A stretch of 64,000 bases of DNA from TMP-24 sp041397305 (GTDB lineage Bacteria > Pseudomonadota > Alphaproteobacteria > Rhodobacterales > Rhodobacteraceae): NCBI GenBank assembly GCA_041397305.1, contig JAWKWX010000008.1:62001-126000 (forward strand), written 5' to 3'. Below the pieces are notes generated by a model. It saw only the letters and a program-made list of their open reading frames with translations, was not told the DNA's origin and did not search any database. Shown here piece by piece: positions 1 through 9,526 of this stretch (within the stretch, counting starts at the first letter, position 1; every line of letters begins with the position of its first letter). The translations under genes were made by a program, and so were the position numbers.

Positions 1-446
1 CGGAATCGACGTCGGAGACGCTCTTCACCCACAAGGACTGGCAGGTTCAGATTGTTGGCTGGGATGATGGCAGCTTTTCCTGCATGGCGCAGGTCAGCAC
101 CGGCGACAAGGCCTTTTCCATGTGGGCCGACGCGCAGGCCTCGGTCGAGATCCAGTTCTACGATTCCGGCTGGGACCTCGGCGAGGGCAACACCGCCAAT
201 CTCGTGGTCCAGATCGACAGTCGGCCCTCATGGACGCTCAACAATGCCTCGATGCACAAGCAGAGCGTCTTCTTCACCCTGCCCGACGGCGACGATGGCA
301 TGACCTTCATTTCCGAGGTGATGCGCGGCAACGGGCTCTATCTCGGCAATGACAAGGGCGAGGCGGTGGAAAGCTACTCGCTTGCCGGATCAAGCGCCTC
401 GATCAAGGTCTTCATCGATTGCATCACCGCGCTGCAGAAAGGCTGA
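1..446 (+). CDS. secreted-type hypothetical protein, 3' part only
   Basis: The frame is open from base 3 with no start in the window, so the gene begins upstream and only about 147 C-terminal residues are visible. The fragment opens with a Trp-rich stretch (DWQVQIVGWDDGSFSCMAQ) and ends in a Ser/Ala-rich segment with a second Cys (FIDCITALQKG). This Cys-to-Cys layout resembles small periplasmic IalB-like proteins of Rhodobacterales, but the match is only impressionistic. The stop lies 20 bases inside the 3' end of the convergent endonuclease-fold gene. Coding status is fairly sure; function is unknown. Confidence 0.6.
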   Translation, partial: ESTSETLFTHKDWQVQIVGWDDGSFSCMAQVSTGDKAFSMWADAQASVEIQFYDSGWDLGEGNTANLVVQIDSRPSWTLNNASMHKQSVFFTLPDGDDGMTFISEVMRGNGLYLGNDKGEAVESYSLAGSSASIKVFIDCITALQKG

Positions 447-1125
447 CCCGGGCCCAGATCGGCAGGTGATCGGAGGCGCTGCGCGCGGCACCTCGGTCGA
501 TCGTCCCGATATCGACGAGATGCAGCCCCTGTCCCGCGGCGATCCGGTCGAGCCGCGCCAGCGGGCGCGCGGCGGGGAAACTCGGGCCTGGCGCATGCAG
601 ATGGAACCCCGGGCCAAGCCCGTCGGCACCGCCACGCTGCGACCATTCATTGAAATCGCCGATGACGGCGGTGGGCATCGTCGGCCGGTGCGACAGGAAG
701 GCGCCGATCGCCGCGAGCTGCAGCCTGCGGTAACGGCCGATCAGCCCCAGATGCACGCCGATCACCCGCAACGCGCCTTTCGGCGTGTCCAGTTCCGCAA
801 GGATCGCGCCCCGGGGCTCCAGCCCGGGCAGGGCGATGCGGCGGATGTAGAGCGGCGTGATCGCGGGGGTCGCCATCATCGCCTGCCCGTGCCAGCCAAG
901 GCTGACCGGCGAGAGCGCGAAGGGCAAGAGCCTCAGTCCCGTCGCCCGCTCTGCCATCTCGCGCGGCAGGGCTGCGGGCCGTGCGCCCAGCCGGTGATCG
1001 ACTTCCTGCAGCACTGCGATGTCGGCGCCTGCGTCCGCCAGCACCTCGGCGATGCGTGCGGGTCGGCGGCGACGATCGAGGCCGACGCACTTATGGACAT
1101 TGTAGGACAGGAGCCGGAGTGTCAT
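424..1125 (-). CDS. endonuclease/exonuclease/phosphatase family protein
   Basis: This 233-residue protein has the metal-dependent DNase I-like fold of phosphodiesterases and phosphatases. Motifs are in the expected order: SYNVHKC at residues 7-13, LQEVDH with the metal-binding Glu41, an IGVHLGL strand, IGDFNEW with the catalytic Asp/Asn pair, and the C-terminal SDHLPI with His220. I chose the ATG at 1125 because the two codons before it give only a TTG start and the conserved strand begins right after this ATG. No clear Shine-Dalgarno sequence precedes it. The substrate (nucleic acid, phospholipid or inositol phosphate) cannot be read from sequence. Its 3' end overlaps the convergent neighbour. 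Confidence 0.85.
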   Translation of the reverse strand: MTLRLLSYNVHKCVGLDRRRRPARIAEVLADAGADIAVLQEVDHRLGARPAALPREMAERATGLRLLPFALSPVSLGWHGQAMMATPAITPLYIRRIALPGLEPRGAILAELDTPKGALRVIGVHLGLIGRYRRLQLAAIGAFLSHRPTMPTAVIGDFNEWSQRGGADGLGPGFHLHAPGPSFPAARPLARLDRIAAGQGLHLVDIGTIDRGAARSASDHLPIWARVSLSAAR

Positions 1126-1190
1126 GTCCAAGACATAGGGCCGATCCGCGAACGGTTGAAGAGGTCACGACGGTTGCCTAACTCTCGATC

Positions 1191-1847
1191 ATGATCGGCA
1201 AATGGTTCCGTTCCCAATCCTATCTGGCGCAGATCGTGCGCGCGGTGCTGATCCTTGCGGTCCTCGCTGCGCTCGTGACCGGGCGCTGGTCGCTCGCCTT
1301 CGTGTCGCTTGCCGCCTATGTGCTGACCCTGCTGCCGGAGCTGGCGGGGCGGCGCTTCGGCATCCGCCTGCCGCTGCGTTTCGTGGGCGCCATCGCCCTG
1401 TTCGTCTTTGCCACCATCTTCCTCGGCGAGGCGCTGGATTTCTACAACCGGCTGTGGTGGTGGGATATCGCGCTTCACGGCGGGTCCGCGGTGGGCTTCG
1501 GGCTGGTCGGTTTTCTCTTCGTCTTCATGCTTTTCGAGGGCGACCGCTATGCCGCCCCCGCCTGGGCGGTGGCCTTCACCGGCTTCTGCCTGGCGGTGAC
1601 CATCGGCACCCTGTGGGAGATCTTCGAATTCGGCATGGATCAGCTCTTCGGCTTCAACATGCAGAAATCGGGCCTCGTCGACACGATGTGGGACCTGATC
1701 CTCGACACGGTCGGCGCGAGCCTCGGTGCTTTCGCGGGCTTTCTCTATCTCAAGGGCCGCAGCCTCGGCGGCCTGACAGAGGCGCTTGCGGAATTCGTGC
1801 GCGCCAACCGGCGCCTGTTCCGCAAGGCCTTCCGCCGCCGGCCCTGA
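1191..1847 (+). CDS. DUF2238/YjdF-like inner membrane protein
   Basis: This 218-residue protein has about six hydrophobic segments and a basic C-terminal tail (RRLFRKAFRRRP). Conserved polar motifs sit at membrane edges: WWWDIALHGGSAVGFG, WEIFEFGMDQ and DTMWDLILDTVGA. The His/Glu/Asp pattern is that of the YjdF-like DUF2238 family, whose role is not established. It is transcribed divergently from the endonuclease-fold gene and ends 4 bases from the convergent selO. The family call is from memory of motif layout; the membrane topology is directly visible. Confidence 0.8.
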   Translation: MIGKWFRSQSYLAQIVRAVLILAVLAALVTGRWSLAFVSLAAYVLTLLPELAGRRFGIRLPLRFVGAIALFVFATIFLGEALDFYNRLWWWDIALHGGSAVGFGLVGFLFVFMLFEGDRYAAPAWAVAFTGFCLAVTIGTLWEIFEFGMDQLFGFNMQKSGLVDTMWDLILDTVGASLGAFAGFLYLKGRSLGGLTEALAEFVRANRRLFRKAFRRRP

Positions 1848-1851
1848 CGGA

Positions 1852-3264
1852 TCAGGTGCCGCAGAAGGTGCGGCGCACCTCTTGCTCAGGCTCGGGTCCG
1901 AGCGCATAGGTTTCCGCGCCCGGCCGGTCCTCGAACGGGCGCGACAGCACCTGGTTCAGCCGGTGGAAGGGCGCATGGTCGCCCGCGACCGCCGCCTGTA
2001 TCATTTCCTCCACCCGATGGTTGCGCGGGATATAGGCCGGGTTCGCCGCCAGCATGACGGCTTCGGGCGCGGGTTCCGTCGCGATCCGGTCCTGCCAGCG
2101 CCGTCCCCAGGCACGGAACGGCTCGGGGTCGGCGAATTCTGCCGCGGCGAGGCCGGTCGTGAGCCCGCGGAACGTGCGGGTGAAATCCGCCCGGCCGGTG
2201 GTCATGATCGCCATGAGCTCCTCGATCAGCGCCGCGTCGCCATCGTCGGCGCCGGTGATGCCGATCTTGGCGCGGAAGAGACGCAGCCATTCGGCTTCGT
2301 AGGCCGCCGGAAATCGGTTCAGGATTTCGGTAAGGGCGGCGATCGCCGCCTGTTCCTCGCCCATCAGCGGCAGAAGGCAGGACGCGAACTGCGCGAGATT
2401 CCACAGCGCGATATTGGGCTGGTTGTGATAGGCATACCGTCCCTGGCTGTCGATCGAGGAAAAGACCTTGGCCGGATGATAAGCATCCATGAAGGCACAG
2501 GGGCCATAGTCGATGGTCTCGCCCGAGATCGCCATATTGTCGGTATTCATCACCCCATGGATGAAGCCCAGGGACATCCAGCGCGCGATGAGTTTCGCCT
2601 GCCGCCCCATCACCGCCGCGAGAAGGTCCTCCGGCCCTGTCACCCCCGGATAATGCCGCGCGATGACATGATCTGCCAGAAGGCGCAGCGCCTCATGATC
2701 TTGGCGCGCGGCGAAATACTGGAAGGTGCCGACGCGGATATGGCTTGCCGCGACGCGGGTCAGAACCGCGCCCGGCAGCGCGGTCTCGCGCCAGACCGTC
2801 TCTCCGGTCGTCGCGGCCGCGAGGCTGCGAGTCGTGGGCACGCCAAGCGCATGCATCGCCTCGCTGACGGCATATTCCCTCAGCACCGGCCCGAGCCAGG
2901 CCCGCCCGTCGCCGCGCCGCGAAAAGGCGGTGGGACCGGAACCCTTGAGCGCGATATCGAAGCGCGCGCCGTCCGGGGCCACGACCTCCCCCAGCAGGAG
3001 CGCCCTCCCGTCGCCGAGCTGCGGCACCCAGCCGCCGAACTGATGGCCGGCATAGGCCTGGGCCAAGGGATCGGCGCCCTCCGGCGCACGGTTGCCCGCG
3101 AAAATCTCCGCCATTGCCTCAAGCGCCGCCGGGTCAAGCCCCAGCCGCCGGGCAAGGCCTTCGTTCAGCACAACCAGCGCGGGGGCCGCGACCGGCACCG
3201 GCGCCTGGCGCACGTGGAACCGGTCGGGCAGACGGGCATAGGAATTGTCGAAGGGAAAGGTCAT
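1852..3264 (-). CDS. selO: protein adenylyltransferase SelO (YdiU family)
   Basis: This 470-residue pseudokinase-fold enzyme belongs to a family that transfers AMP from ATP to Ser, Thr or Tyr of target proteins, linked to redox stress. Visible motifs are AYAGHQFGGWVPQLGDGR, the lysine motif ALKGSGPTAFSR, HGVMNTDNMAISGETIDYGP with the metal-binding Asn/Asp pair and DYG, and the C-terminal TFCGT. That C-terminal Cys matches the redox-active Cys/Sec position of the family. The ATG at 3264 is preceded by AAGGGG about 6 bases upstream. Length fits bacterial members (about 470-490 residues). It is convergent with the DUF2238-like gene. Confidence 0.95.
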   Translation of the reverse strand: MTFPFDNSYARLPDRFHVRQAPVPVAAPALVVLNEGLARRLGLDPAALEAMAEIFAGNRAPEGADPLAQAYAGHQFGGWVPQLGDGRALLLGEVVAPDGARFDIALKGSGPTAFSRRGDGRAWLGPVLREYAVSEAMHALGVPTTRSLAAATTGETVWRETALPGAVLTRVAASHIRVGTFQYFAARQDHEALRLLADHVIARHYPGVTGPEDLLAAVMGRQAKLIARWMSLGFIHGVMNTDNMAISGETIDYGPCAFMDAYHPAKVFSSIDSQGRYAYHNQPNIALWNLAQFASCLLPLMGEEQAAIAALTEILNRFPAAYEAEWLRLFRAKIGITGADDGDAALIEELMAIMTTGRADFTRTFRGLTTGLAAAEFADPEPFRAWGRRWQDRIATEPAPEAVMLAANPAYIPRNHRVEEMIQAAVAGDHAPFHRLNQVLSRPFEDRPGAETYALGPEPEQEVRRTFCGT

Positions 3265-3338
3265 CGGGGGCCCCTTGGCGAGGAGGCTCCCAATGTGGGC
3301 GCGGGGGCGGCGGGGGTCAAGCCCGGCTCTGGCCCGGC

Positions 3339-4904
3339 TCAGGCCTCCGTGAGCGCCTCGGCTCCCTCCTGGTCGACCTGCGCCTCGGCGCCGAGCGCAT
3401 CGGCCAGCGACTGGAAACGCGCCGCCGCCACTTCGCCGAAGAGCGCCTCCTGCCCGGGCTTGAGGCTGAAGGTCAGGCGCCGGACGTCCGGATCATAGGC
3501 GAGAAGGCCGGTCTTCTCGGGGCTCTGCGCCGAGAGCATCGCGCCGAAGCGCATGGCCTTTCCCAGGATTTCGGCCTGCTGGATGTCGTCGGCCGACAGA
3601 AGCGTGAAAAGCGGTTCCAGCCGCGAGCCCGCGCGCGAATTCTTGTAGCGGTGCAGGAGCGCCAGGCCAAGGAAGACGCGTTCCTGATGCGAAAGCCCAC
3701 CGAGATTGGCGCGGGTGGCATTGTCGAAACAGACTTCTGCCCGATAATCGGGATGGGCGCGCCAGGTCGTATCATGCAGAAGACAGGCCGCCCTGACCAT
3801 TCGCAGCCGGGCAGCGCTGGCGGTCTCGTAGAGCGGCAGGAGGAAATTGTAGAGCTTCTTGCCGAAGCCTGGCATCCGCGCCATCGTCTGTTCGGCATAG
3901 CGGCAGGCTTCGATCAGCGGATCGCGGCGGCGCAGCTTCTGGGGCATCTGTTCGTAAAGCAGCCCCTCGCGGATCCCGTAGGAGGAGACGTCGATCTCCT
4001 TCGGGCGGAAGGTCTCGACCAGTTCCTTCAGGACGAGAGAGGCGAGCGGCACAAGATCCATCCGGGCCTGCGATGTGCCGGTCTTCTGGCGAAGCTCGTT
4101 CAGGTCGGAAGAGCCGATCCAGTCGACGGTGTCGATCACCATCTGCGGCTCCATCCGATATTCGTGCAGCACCGTCATCGGATAGGCGCGCCGCTCCATG
4201 TCGAGGCGCGCGATTGCCCGCCAGGAGCCGCCGACGAGATAGATGCGTTCGTGGTGCGTGCCCATTTCTGCGGCAAGGTCCGCCACGATCTTCCTGACAT
4301 GTTTCTGCACCGCGCCCTTGCCGCCCTTCACCTCTTGCAGCCGGAAGGGACCAAGGGGCGAGGTGACGCGGCGGCCGACCTCGCCGTCCTTCAGCTCGGC
4401 CAGTTCCATCGAATTGCCGCCGATGTCGCAGACAATGCCCTGCGCCTCGGGCCAGCCCAGCAGAACGCCTTGGGCGGAAAGCCGCGCCTCTTCGGTCCCG
4501 TCGATGACATTGAGCCTGAGGCCGGTGGTTTCCTCGACCTCGCGGGCAAAGGCGGGCCCATCGGTCGCTTCGCGGACCGCGGCCGTGGCGACGCAGGTCA
4601 GGGGCGGCAGATCCATGCCGCGGGCAAGGGCCGCGAAGCGCTTCAAGGCCGCCAGCGCCCGGGCGCGGCCCGCGGGATGCAGCGACCGGGTTTCCGTCAG
4701 GCCCTTTCCGAGGCCCGCCATGATTTTCTCGTTGTAGAAATAGGCGGGGCTTCGGGCCGCACCGTCGAAGACCACCAGACGCACCGAGTTCGACCCGACA
4801 TCGACGACGCCCACCCGTTCCAGTGCGCGGGCAGAGGGGTCGTCGAAGAGCGGGTGATCGAAATGTACGCTGTCTTCCGCCGGAGATTCGGACTTTCTTT
4901 TCAT
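3339..4904 (-). CDS. ppx: exopolyphosphatase / Ppx-GppA family phosphatase
   Basis: This 521-residue protein is an ASKHA-fold enzyme that hydrolyses inorganic polyphosphate or pppGpp. The first phosphate-binding loop is DVGSNSVRL (residues 35-43) and the second is CDIGGNSMELAEL; a C-terminal HD-like region contains LLHDTTW. I chose the ATG at 4904 over an upstream in-frame start at 4937 because GGAG lies 6 bases before it. It is downstream of ppk on the same strand, across a 405-base structured spacer. Polyphosphate synthesis and breakdown are thus encoded together. Ppx and GppA activity cannot be separated by motif alone. Confidence 0.92.
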   Translation of the reverse strand: MKRKSESPAEDSVHFDHPLFDDPSARALERVGVVDVGSNSVRLVVFDGAARSPAYFYNEKIMAGLGKGLTETRSLHPAGRARALAALKRFAALARGMDLPPLTCVATAAVREATDGPAFAREVEETTGLRLNVIDGTEEARLSAQGVLLGWPEAQGIVCDIGGNSMELAELKDGEVGRRVTSPLGPFRLQEVKGGKGAVQKHVRKIVADLAAEMGTHHERIYLVGGSWRAIARLDMERRAYPMTVLHEYRMEPQMVIDTVDWIGSSDLNELRQKTGTSQARMDLVPLASLVLKELVETFRPKEIDVSSYGIREGLLYEQMPQKLRRRDPLIEACRYAEQTMARMPGFGKKLYNFLLPLYETASAARLRMVRAACLLHDTTWRAHPDYRAEVCFDNATRANLGGLSHQERVFLGLALLHRYKNSRAGSRLEPLFTLLSADDIQQAEILGKAMRFGAMLSAQSPEKTGLLAYDPDVRRLTFSLKPGQEALFGEVAAARFQSLADALGAEAQVDQEGAEALTEA

Positions 4905-5309
4905 GGGCGTCTCCGGTGGGCCATCACAGATTCTCAAGATCAGACTAGCGGCTCACGGCCGGGTGGCAAAGACCCGAGGCTGCGGCAGGCGCCGACAAGT
5001 GATCCGATTGCGGCGCCGCAGAGCGGCGCCAAGACATCTCTCGGCACCCGCGCCGGGGCGCGGGCGCCTCGGGGGCCTCCGGCGGGAGTATTTCGCGACA
5101 GAACGTGAAACAGCCCGCTCCGGTCCGGGAGCGGGCTGTCACGTCCTGTCGCGGTCATCGGCTCTCCAGCCTGTACCGCAGGGACATAGTGCCGAGGCGT
5201 GCCTAACAAATCGTGAATCGCTTCACGTTCTGTCCCGAAATACTCCGGAGGGGTCCGGGGAGGCAGAGCCTCCCCGGCGGGTCGGCCCGCCGAAGGCGGG
5301 GCGAAAGTC
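4905..5309. repeat. ppk-ppx spacer with inverted hairpin repeats
   Basis: No gene is seen in this 405-base spacer. On the minus strand just after ppk is a perfect hairpin, arms 5255-5264 and 5268-5277 with a 3-base loop, followed by a conserved tail. The tail (plus-strand 5222-5244) recurs inverted at 5087-5109 with one mismatch in 23 bases. Between them is a second palindrome: arms 5110-5121 and 5128-5139 pair perfectly over 12 bp, and flanks 5094-5107 and 5140-5153 extend it with one mismatch. There is no U-tract, so classical termination is uncertain. The ppx promoter should lie here. Confidence 0.75.
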
Positions 5310-7472
5310 TCAGTCCGTGGCATGGGCGAGCTTCGGCACATCTTTTGCCCCGGCCGATCCGCGGCCCGAGAGCGAGGGATTTTCCATGAAGAACCGGTGG
5401 CAGTTGAACAGTTCCCGGTCTTCGGGCAGCTCGCGCAGGTAGCGGCCGTCGGGTCCGAGGACCCAGCTTTGCGCCTCGTCGGCCAGGTTGGCGGCCATGA
5501 TCTGGTTCACGATCTGCGCCTTCACCGTGTCGTTCTGGATCTCGATCAGGGTTTCAACCCGGCGCGTCAGGTTGCGGCCCATCCAGTCGGCCGACGAGAT
5601 GAAGACCCGCGCCTTCTTCGAAGGCAGGCCGTGGCCGCTTCCGAAACAGACGATTCGGCTGTGTTCGAGGAAGCGTCCGACGATCGACTTCACGCGGATA
5701 TTCTCCGACAGGCCCCTGATGCCGGGCCGAAGCCCGCAGATGCCGCGCACGACAAGATTGATCCGGACGCCCGCCTGGCTGGCCGCATAAAGCGCATCGA
5801 TCACATCGGCCTCGATCACCGAATTCATCTTGGCCCAGATCTCGGCGGGCCGCCCGGCGCGGGCATGGTCGGCCTCGGCCGCGATCAGTTCCAGAAGCCG
5901 GGGCTTCAGCGTCGTGGGCGAGATCGCGAGATTTTCGAGCCCCTCGGGCTGAACATAGCCCGAGAGATAGTTGAAGACCTTGGTCGCATCGCGCCCCAGA
6001 GCCGCATTGCAGGTGAAGAACGACAGGTCGGTGTAGATGCGCGCGGTGATCGGGTGATAATTGCCGGTGCCGTAATGAGTATAGGTCACCAGCTGATCGC
6101 CCTCGCGCCGGACGACGGTCGAGATCTTGGCATGCGTCTTGTAGTTGGTGAACCCGTAGACGACATGGGCGCCCGCCCGTTCCAGCCTGCGCGACTGGCG
6201 GATGTTTGCGGCCTCGTCGAACCGCGCCTTCAGCTCCACCAGCGCCGTCACCGACTTGCCAGCCTCCGCCGCCTCGCAGAGGGCCGCCACGATCGGGCTG
6301 TCCTGCGAGGTGCGGTAGAGCGTCTGCTTGATCGCCAGCACGTTCGGGTCATGCGCGGCCTGGTCGAGGAAGCGGATCACCATGTCGAACGTCTCGTAGG
6401 GGTGATGCAGCAGCATGTCCTTCTTGCGGATCGCCGCGAACATGTTGCCTTCATGGTCCTGCACCCGCTCGGGCACACGCGGCGTGAAGGGCGGCCAGAG
6501 GAGGTCGCGGCGGCTGTCGAGGATAAGCTCCTTCACGTCGGCCATGCCGACCATGCCCTTCACCTCGACCACCTCGTCGGGCAGGACGCCCAGTTCCTCC
6601 ATGATCAGCGCGCGCAGGCCCTCCGGCGCACCGGACGTGATCTTCATGCGGATCACCTGGCCGCGGCGGCGGCGCTTCAGAGCGGTCTCGAACTCGCGCA
6701 CCAGATCCTCGGCCTCTTCCTCGACTTCGAGGTCGCTGTCGCGCAGGACGCGGAAACTGCAATGGCCGACATCCCGGTATCCCGGAAAGAGCGAGCCGAG
6801 ATGGAGAAGCAGCAGTTCCTCCATCGGCAGGAAGCGCGCCTCGCCCGGCAGGGCCACGAACCGGCGGATCTGCTGGGGGATCGGCAGGAGTGCCTGCATG
6901 CGCCGCCCGTCGGTGGCGCGTTCCAGTTCCATCGCCAGGCAGAAGCCGGTGTTGGGGATGAAGGGGAAAGGATGCGCGGGGTCGATGGCGAGCGGCGAGA
7001 GAACCGGGAAGACCTGGTTGAGGAAATAATCCTCAAGGAAGGTCTCGTCGCGGCGCGTCAGTTTCGGACGGGTCAGCAGCGTGATGCGCTGCGCCTCGAG
7101 TTCCTTCTTCAGCCGGTTCCAGACCTGCTGCTGGACAGCCAACAGGCGCCGGGCGTCCTCGTTGATCTGTTTCAGCTGGTCGGCAGGCGCGAGCCCGTCG
7201 TCGGAGGGCAGCGCATTGCCCGCGCGCGCGAGCTGGCGCAGGCCCGCGACGCGGACGGTATAGAATTCGTCGAGGTTGGTCGCCGAGATCGACAGGAACC
7301 GGACCCGCTCCAGCAGCGGCACGCGCGGATTGCGGCTTTCGTCGAGGACGCGCCAGTTGAAGGCGAGCCAGGAAAGCTCGCGGTTGAAGAAGCGGCGGGG
7401 GCCCGTAATCTCCTGCGGGGGCAGCTCTTTCGCGGCGGGAAAGGGGGCTTTGAGAAAATCGGCCTGGGTCAT
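5310..7472 (-). CDS. ppk1: polyphosphate kinase 1
   Basis: This 720-residue enzyme reversibly polymerises the ATP gamma-phosphate into polyphosphate. The N-terminal domain starts with the signature RRFFNRELSWLAFNWRVL. The catalytic region carries YKTHAKIS with the autophosphorylated His at about residue 447, and YTHYGTGNYH. The C-terminal phospholipase D-like region has SSADWMGRNLTRRVE. Length is normal for Ppk1. The ATG at 7472 has AAGGG 4 bases upstream. It follows hdaA by 39 bases and precedes ppx, giving a leftward run permease, hdaA, ppk, ppx. Confidence 0.97.
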   Translation of the reverse strand: MTQADFLKAPFPAAKELPPQEITGPRRFFNRELSWLAFNWRVLDESRNPRVPLLERVRFLSISATNLDEFYTVRVAGLRQLARAGNALPSDDGLAPADQLKQINEDARRLLAVQQQVWNRLKKELEAQRITLLTRPKLTRRDETFLEDYFLNQVFPVLSPLAIDPAHPFPFIPNTGFCLAMELERATDGRRMQALLPIPQQIRRFVALPGEARFLPMEELLLLHLGSLFPGYRDVGHCSFRVLRDSDLEVEEEAEDLVREFETALKRRRRGQVIRMKITSGAPEGLRALIMEELGVLPDEVVEVKGMVGMADVKELILDSRRDLLWPPFTPRVPERVQDHEGNMFAAIRKKDMLLHHPYETFDMVIRFLDQAAHDPNVLAIKQTLYRTSQDSPIVAALCEAAEAGKSVTALVELKARFDEAANIRQSRRLERAGAHVVYGFTNYKTHAKISTVVRREGDQLVTYTHYGTGNYHPITARIYTDLSFFTCNAALGRDATKVFNYLSGYVQPEGLENLAISPTTLKPRLLELIAAEADHARAGRPAEIWAKMNSVIEADVIDALYAASQAGVRINLVVRGICGLRPGIRGLSENIRVKSIVGRFLEHSRIVCFGSGHGLPSKKARVFISSADWMGRNLTRRVETLIEIQNDTVKAQIVNQIMAANLADEAQSWVLGPDGRYLRELPEDRELFNCHRFFMENPSLSGRGSAGAKDVPKLAHATD

Positions 7473-7511
7473 GTCGCCCTTATCGGAACGGCGTGTAACG
7501 GTTGGATGACG

Positions 7512-8213
7512 CTATGTTTGCGCGCCCCATGTTTGCGCGCCCGGGCCGGGACTGTCCAGCAGCTCTGCCGCAAGCGCCCGGCTGACGGGGCGGCCATGGG
7601 CGAGGGCGCGCGCATCGAGCGCCGCGACAAGTTTGCGTGCGGCAGCGAAGGACCGGTCGATCCGGGCGACCAGATAGGACACGAGCGTCGGCGGCACCTG
7701 GATCTGGCGGTCGGCGAAAAGTTTCAGGATCACCGCCGCGAGAAGCGCGTCGTCCGGCGGTTCAAGGCGGGCGAGCGCCGTGCCTTCGAGGCGGCTTTTC
7801 AGATCGGGCAGTGTGAGCGCCCATTGGCGCGGCTCGCAGCGCGCGGTCAGAAGAAGCCGGTGGCCGCGCGAGAGCATCAGGTTGTGGAGGTGGAAGAGCG
7901 CTTCCTCCGCCGCGCGGCGGCCCGCGACCCGCCCGGCATCCTCGATGACGAGCGCGCCCTGGGCGAGTGCATCAGGGTCTGCCCCTTCGAGGTCATCGGC
8001 CGCTAGCGTCACGGCCCCGGCCTGCGTGGCCCAGACGGTGGCGAGATGGCTTTTGCCCGACCCTTCCGGCCCGGCGATCAGCAGTTTGCCAAGCGGCCAG
8101 CTTTGCGGTGCGTCGATCATCGCCACGGCGAGCGCGTTGGCGGGCGAGACGAAGAAATCGTCGCGCCCCAGTGCGGGGCGCACCGGCAGGTCGAGGGTCA
8201 GTTGACGGGGCAT
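7512..8213 (-). CDS. hdaA: DnaA-related regulatory protein HdaA
   Basis: This 233-residue AAA+ protein resembles DnaA domain III but lacks the C-terminal DNA-binding domain, as expected for Hda/HdaA. That family stimulates ATP hydrolysis by DnaA with the beta clamp to stop re-initiation. The Walker A motif GPEGSGKS is at residues 48-55, a Walker B-like strand is LVIEDAGR, and a sensor region contains LLLTARCEP. The N-terminal MPRQLTLDLP fits the clamp-binding peptide of Hda proteins (QL-L-F type). It starts 9 bases after the AI-2E-type permease stop and is followed closely by ppk. Confidence 0.9.
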   Translation of the reverse strand: MPRQLTLDLPVRPALGRDDFFVSPANALAVAMIDAPQSWPLGKLLIAGPEGSGKSHLATVWATQAGAVTLAADDLEGADPDALAQGALVIEDAGRVAGRRAAEEALFHLHNLMLSRGHRLLLTARCEPRQWALTLPDLKSRLEGTALARLEPPDDALLAAVILKLFADRQIQVPPTLVSYLVARIDRSFAAARKLVAALDARALAHGRPVSRALAAELLDSPGPGAQTWGAQT

Positions 8214-8222
8214 CGCGGAGGG

Positions 8223-9302
8223 TCAGCTTTCGTCGGTGGGGGTTTCTTGCCCGATCAGGCCCCGGTAGAGGCGGCTGTCTCTGTAGCGGCTGACGCCGAA
8301 GCGGGCAAGAACGCCGATAGCGGCGGCCACGGGCACGGCGACCAGCATGCCGACAAAACCGAAGAGCGTACCGAAGGCCGACAAGGCGAAGAGAAGCCAG
8401 ACCGGGTGCAGCCCGACCGACTTGCCCACGAAACGCGGTGTCAGGATGTTGCCTTCAAGGAACTGGCCCACCGCAAAGATCGCGGCGATGAGGCCGATCT
8501 GCATCCAGTCGCCCCAGAATTGGAAAAGCGCGAGCCCGATCGCCAGGCCGCCACCCACCAGCGCCCCGACATAGGGAATGAAGGTGATGAGGCCCGAGAT
8601 CGCGCCGACGATCAGCCCGAACTGCAGCCCCGCTGCCATCAGCGCCACCGCATAATAGGTGCCGAGCGTGAGGCAGACCGAGACCTGACCGCGCACGAAG
8701 CCCGCCAGAACCCTGTCGATGTCGCGCGCGACCCCCCGGATGGTATCGCGATGGTCGAGTGGCAGCGCCTCGTCGATGCGGGCGACCATATGGTCCCAGT
8801 CGAGAAGCAGGTAGAAAGCCACCACCGGCACCACGACGATGAAGACCAGCGCGTTGATGACCGAAACCGCCGAGGAGAGAAGGCCCGAGGCGAGTTCACC
8901 GCCGCGCGACTGGATGGTCCTGCCGATCGACAGGAGCGTGTCGCGGACGACCGAATCCTGGTCCATGATATGGGGGAAGCGGGCGGTCAGCCAGGCTTGC
9001 AGCTTGCCGAAGATCACGGGCGCGGCATTCACCAGTTCGACCAGCTGGCGGATGAGGGTAGGGATAATGAGAAGCGCCAGGAGCGTGAAGATCAGAAGCG
9101 CGATCACCGAGATCGTGGCGGTCGCCATGCTGCGCGAAAAGCCTGCCCGTTCCAGCCGGTCGGCGACCGGATCGAGGAAATAGGCGATCGCGCCGCCCAC
9201 GATGAAGGGCAGGATCACATTGCCGAGCCCCCAGAGCACGGCGAAGAACAGAAGGGTCGCTATCCCCCAGTAGGTCGCCTGCTGGCGAACGGGCAGGACC
9301 AT
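8223..9302 (-). CDS. AI-2E family (PerM-like) membrane permease
   Basis: This 359-residue protein has about eight membrane segments in the PF01594 pattern: an N-terminal pair, a long cytoplasmic or periplasmic helical region, then VVAFYLLLDWDHM, FIPYVGALVGG and FLEGNILTPRFVGKSVGLHP, a family hallmark. I chose the ATG at 9302 because GAGGAGAG precedes it, whereas the in-frame ATG at 9332 has no ribosome-binding site. Transport of autoinducer-2 is known only for some members, so the substrate is open. It is the first gene of the permease, hdaA, ppk, ppx run and diverges from the PepSY gene. Confidence 0.88.
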   Translation of the reverse strand: MVLPVRQQATYWGIATLLFFAVLWGLGNVILPFIVGGAIAYFLDPVADRLERAGFSRSMATATISVIALLIFTLLALLIIPTLIRQLVELVNAAPVIFGKLQAWLTARFPHIMDQDSVVRDTLLSIGRTIQSRGGELASGLLSSAVSVINALVFIVVVPVVAFYLLLDWDHMVARIDEALPLDHRDTIRGVARDIDRVLAGFVRGQVSVCLTLGTYYAVALMAAGLQFGLIVGAISGLITFIPYVGALVGGGLAIGLALFQFWGDWMQIGLIAAIFAVGQFLEGNILTPRFVGKSVGLHPVWLLFALSAFGTLFGFVGMLVAVPVAAAIGVLARFGVSRYRDSRLYRGLIGQETPTDES

Positions 9303-9526
9303 GAAACTCTCCTCGGCCTTTTGTCGTGACATGGCAGAGCGTGCCCCCGGTTTCAAGCAGGCAGGTCGGCGAAAGGCCGCCGTCAGCATCTGCTTAGGGG
9401 CGGCGACATAAGCCTTTGGCCCATCGACGGTTCCTGTCCGACGGGCGCAGATGAAACGGTCGTCGGCGCCTCTTTCCCGAGGGTGGCGGCGCACCGGCAT
9501 CTGAAACCGAACTGAAAGGCATTGAA

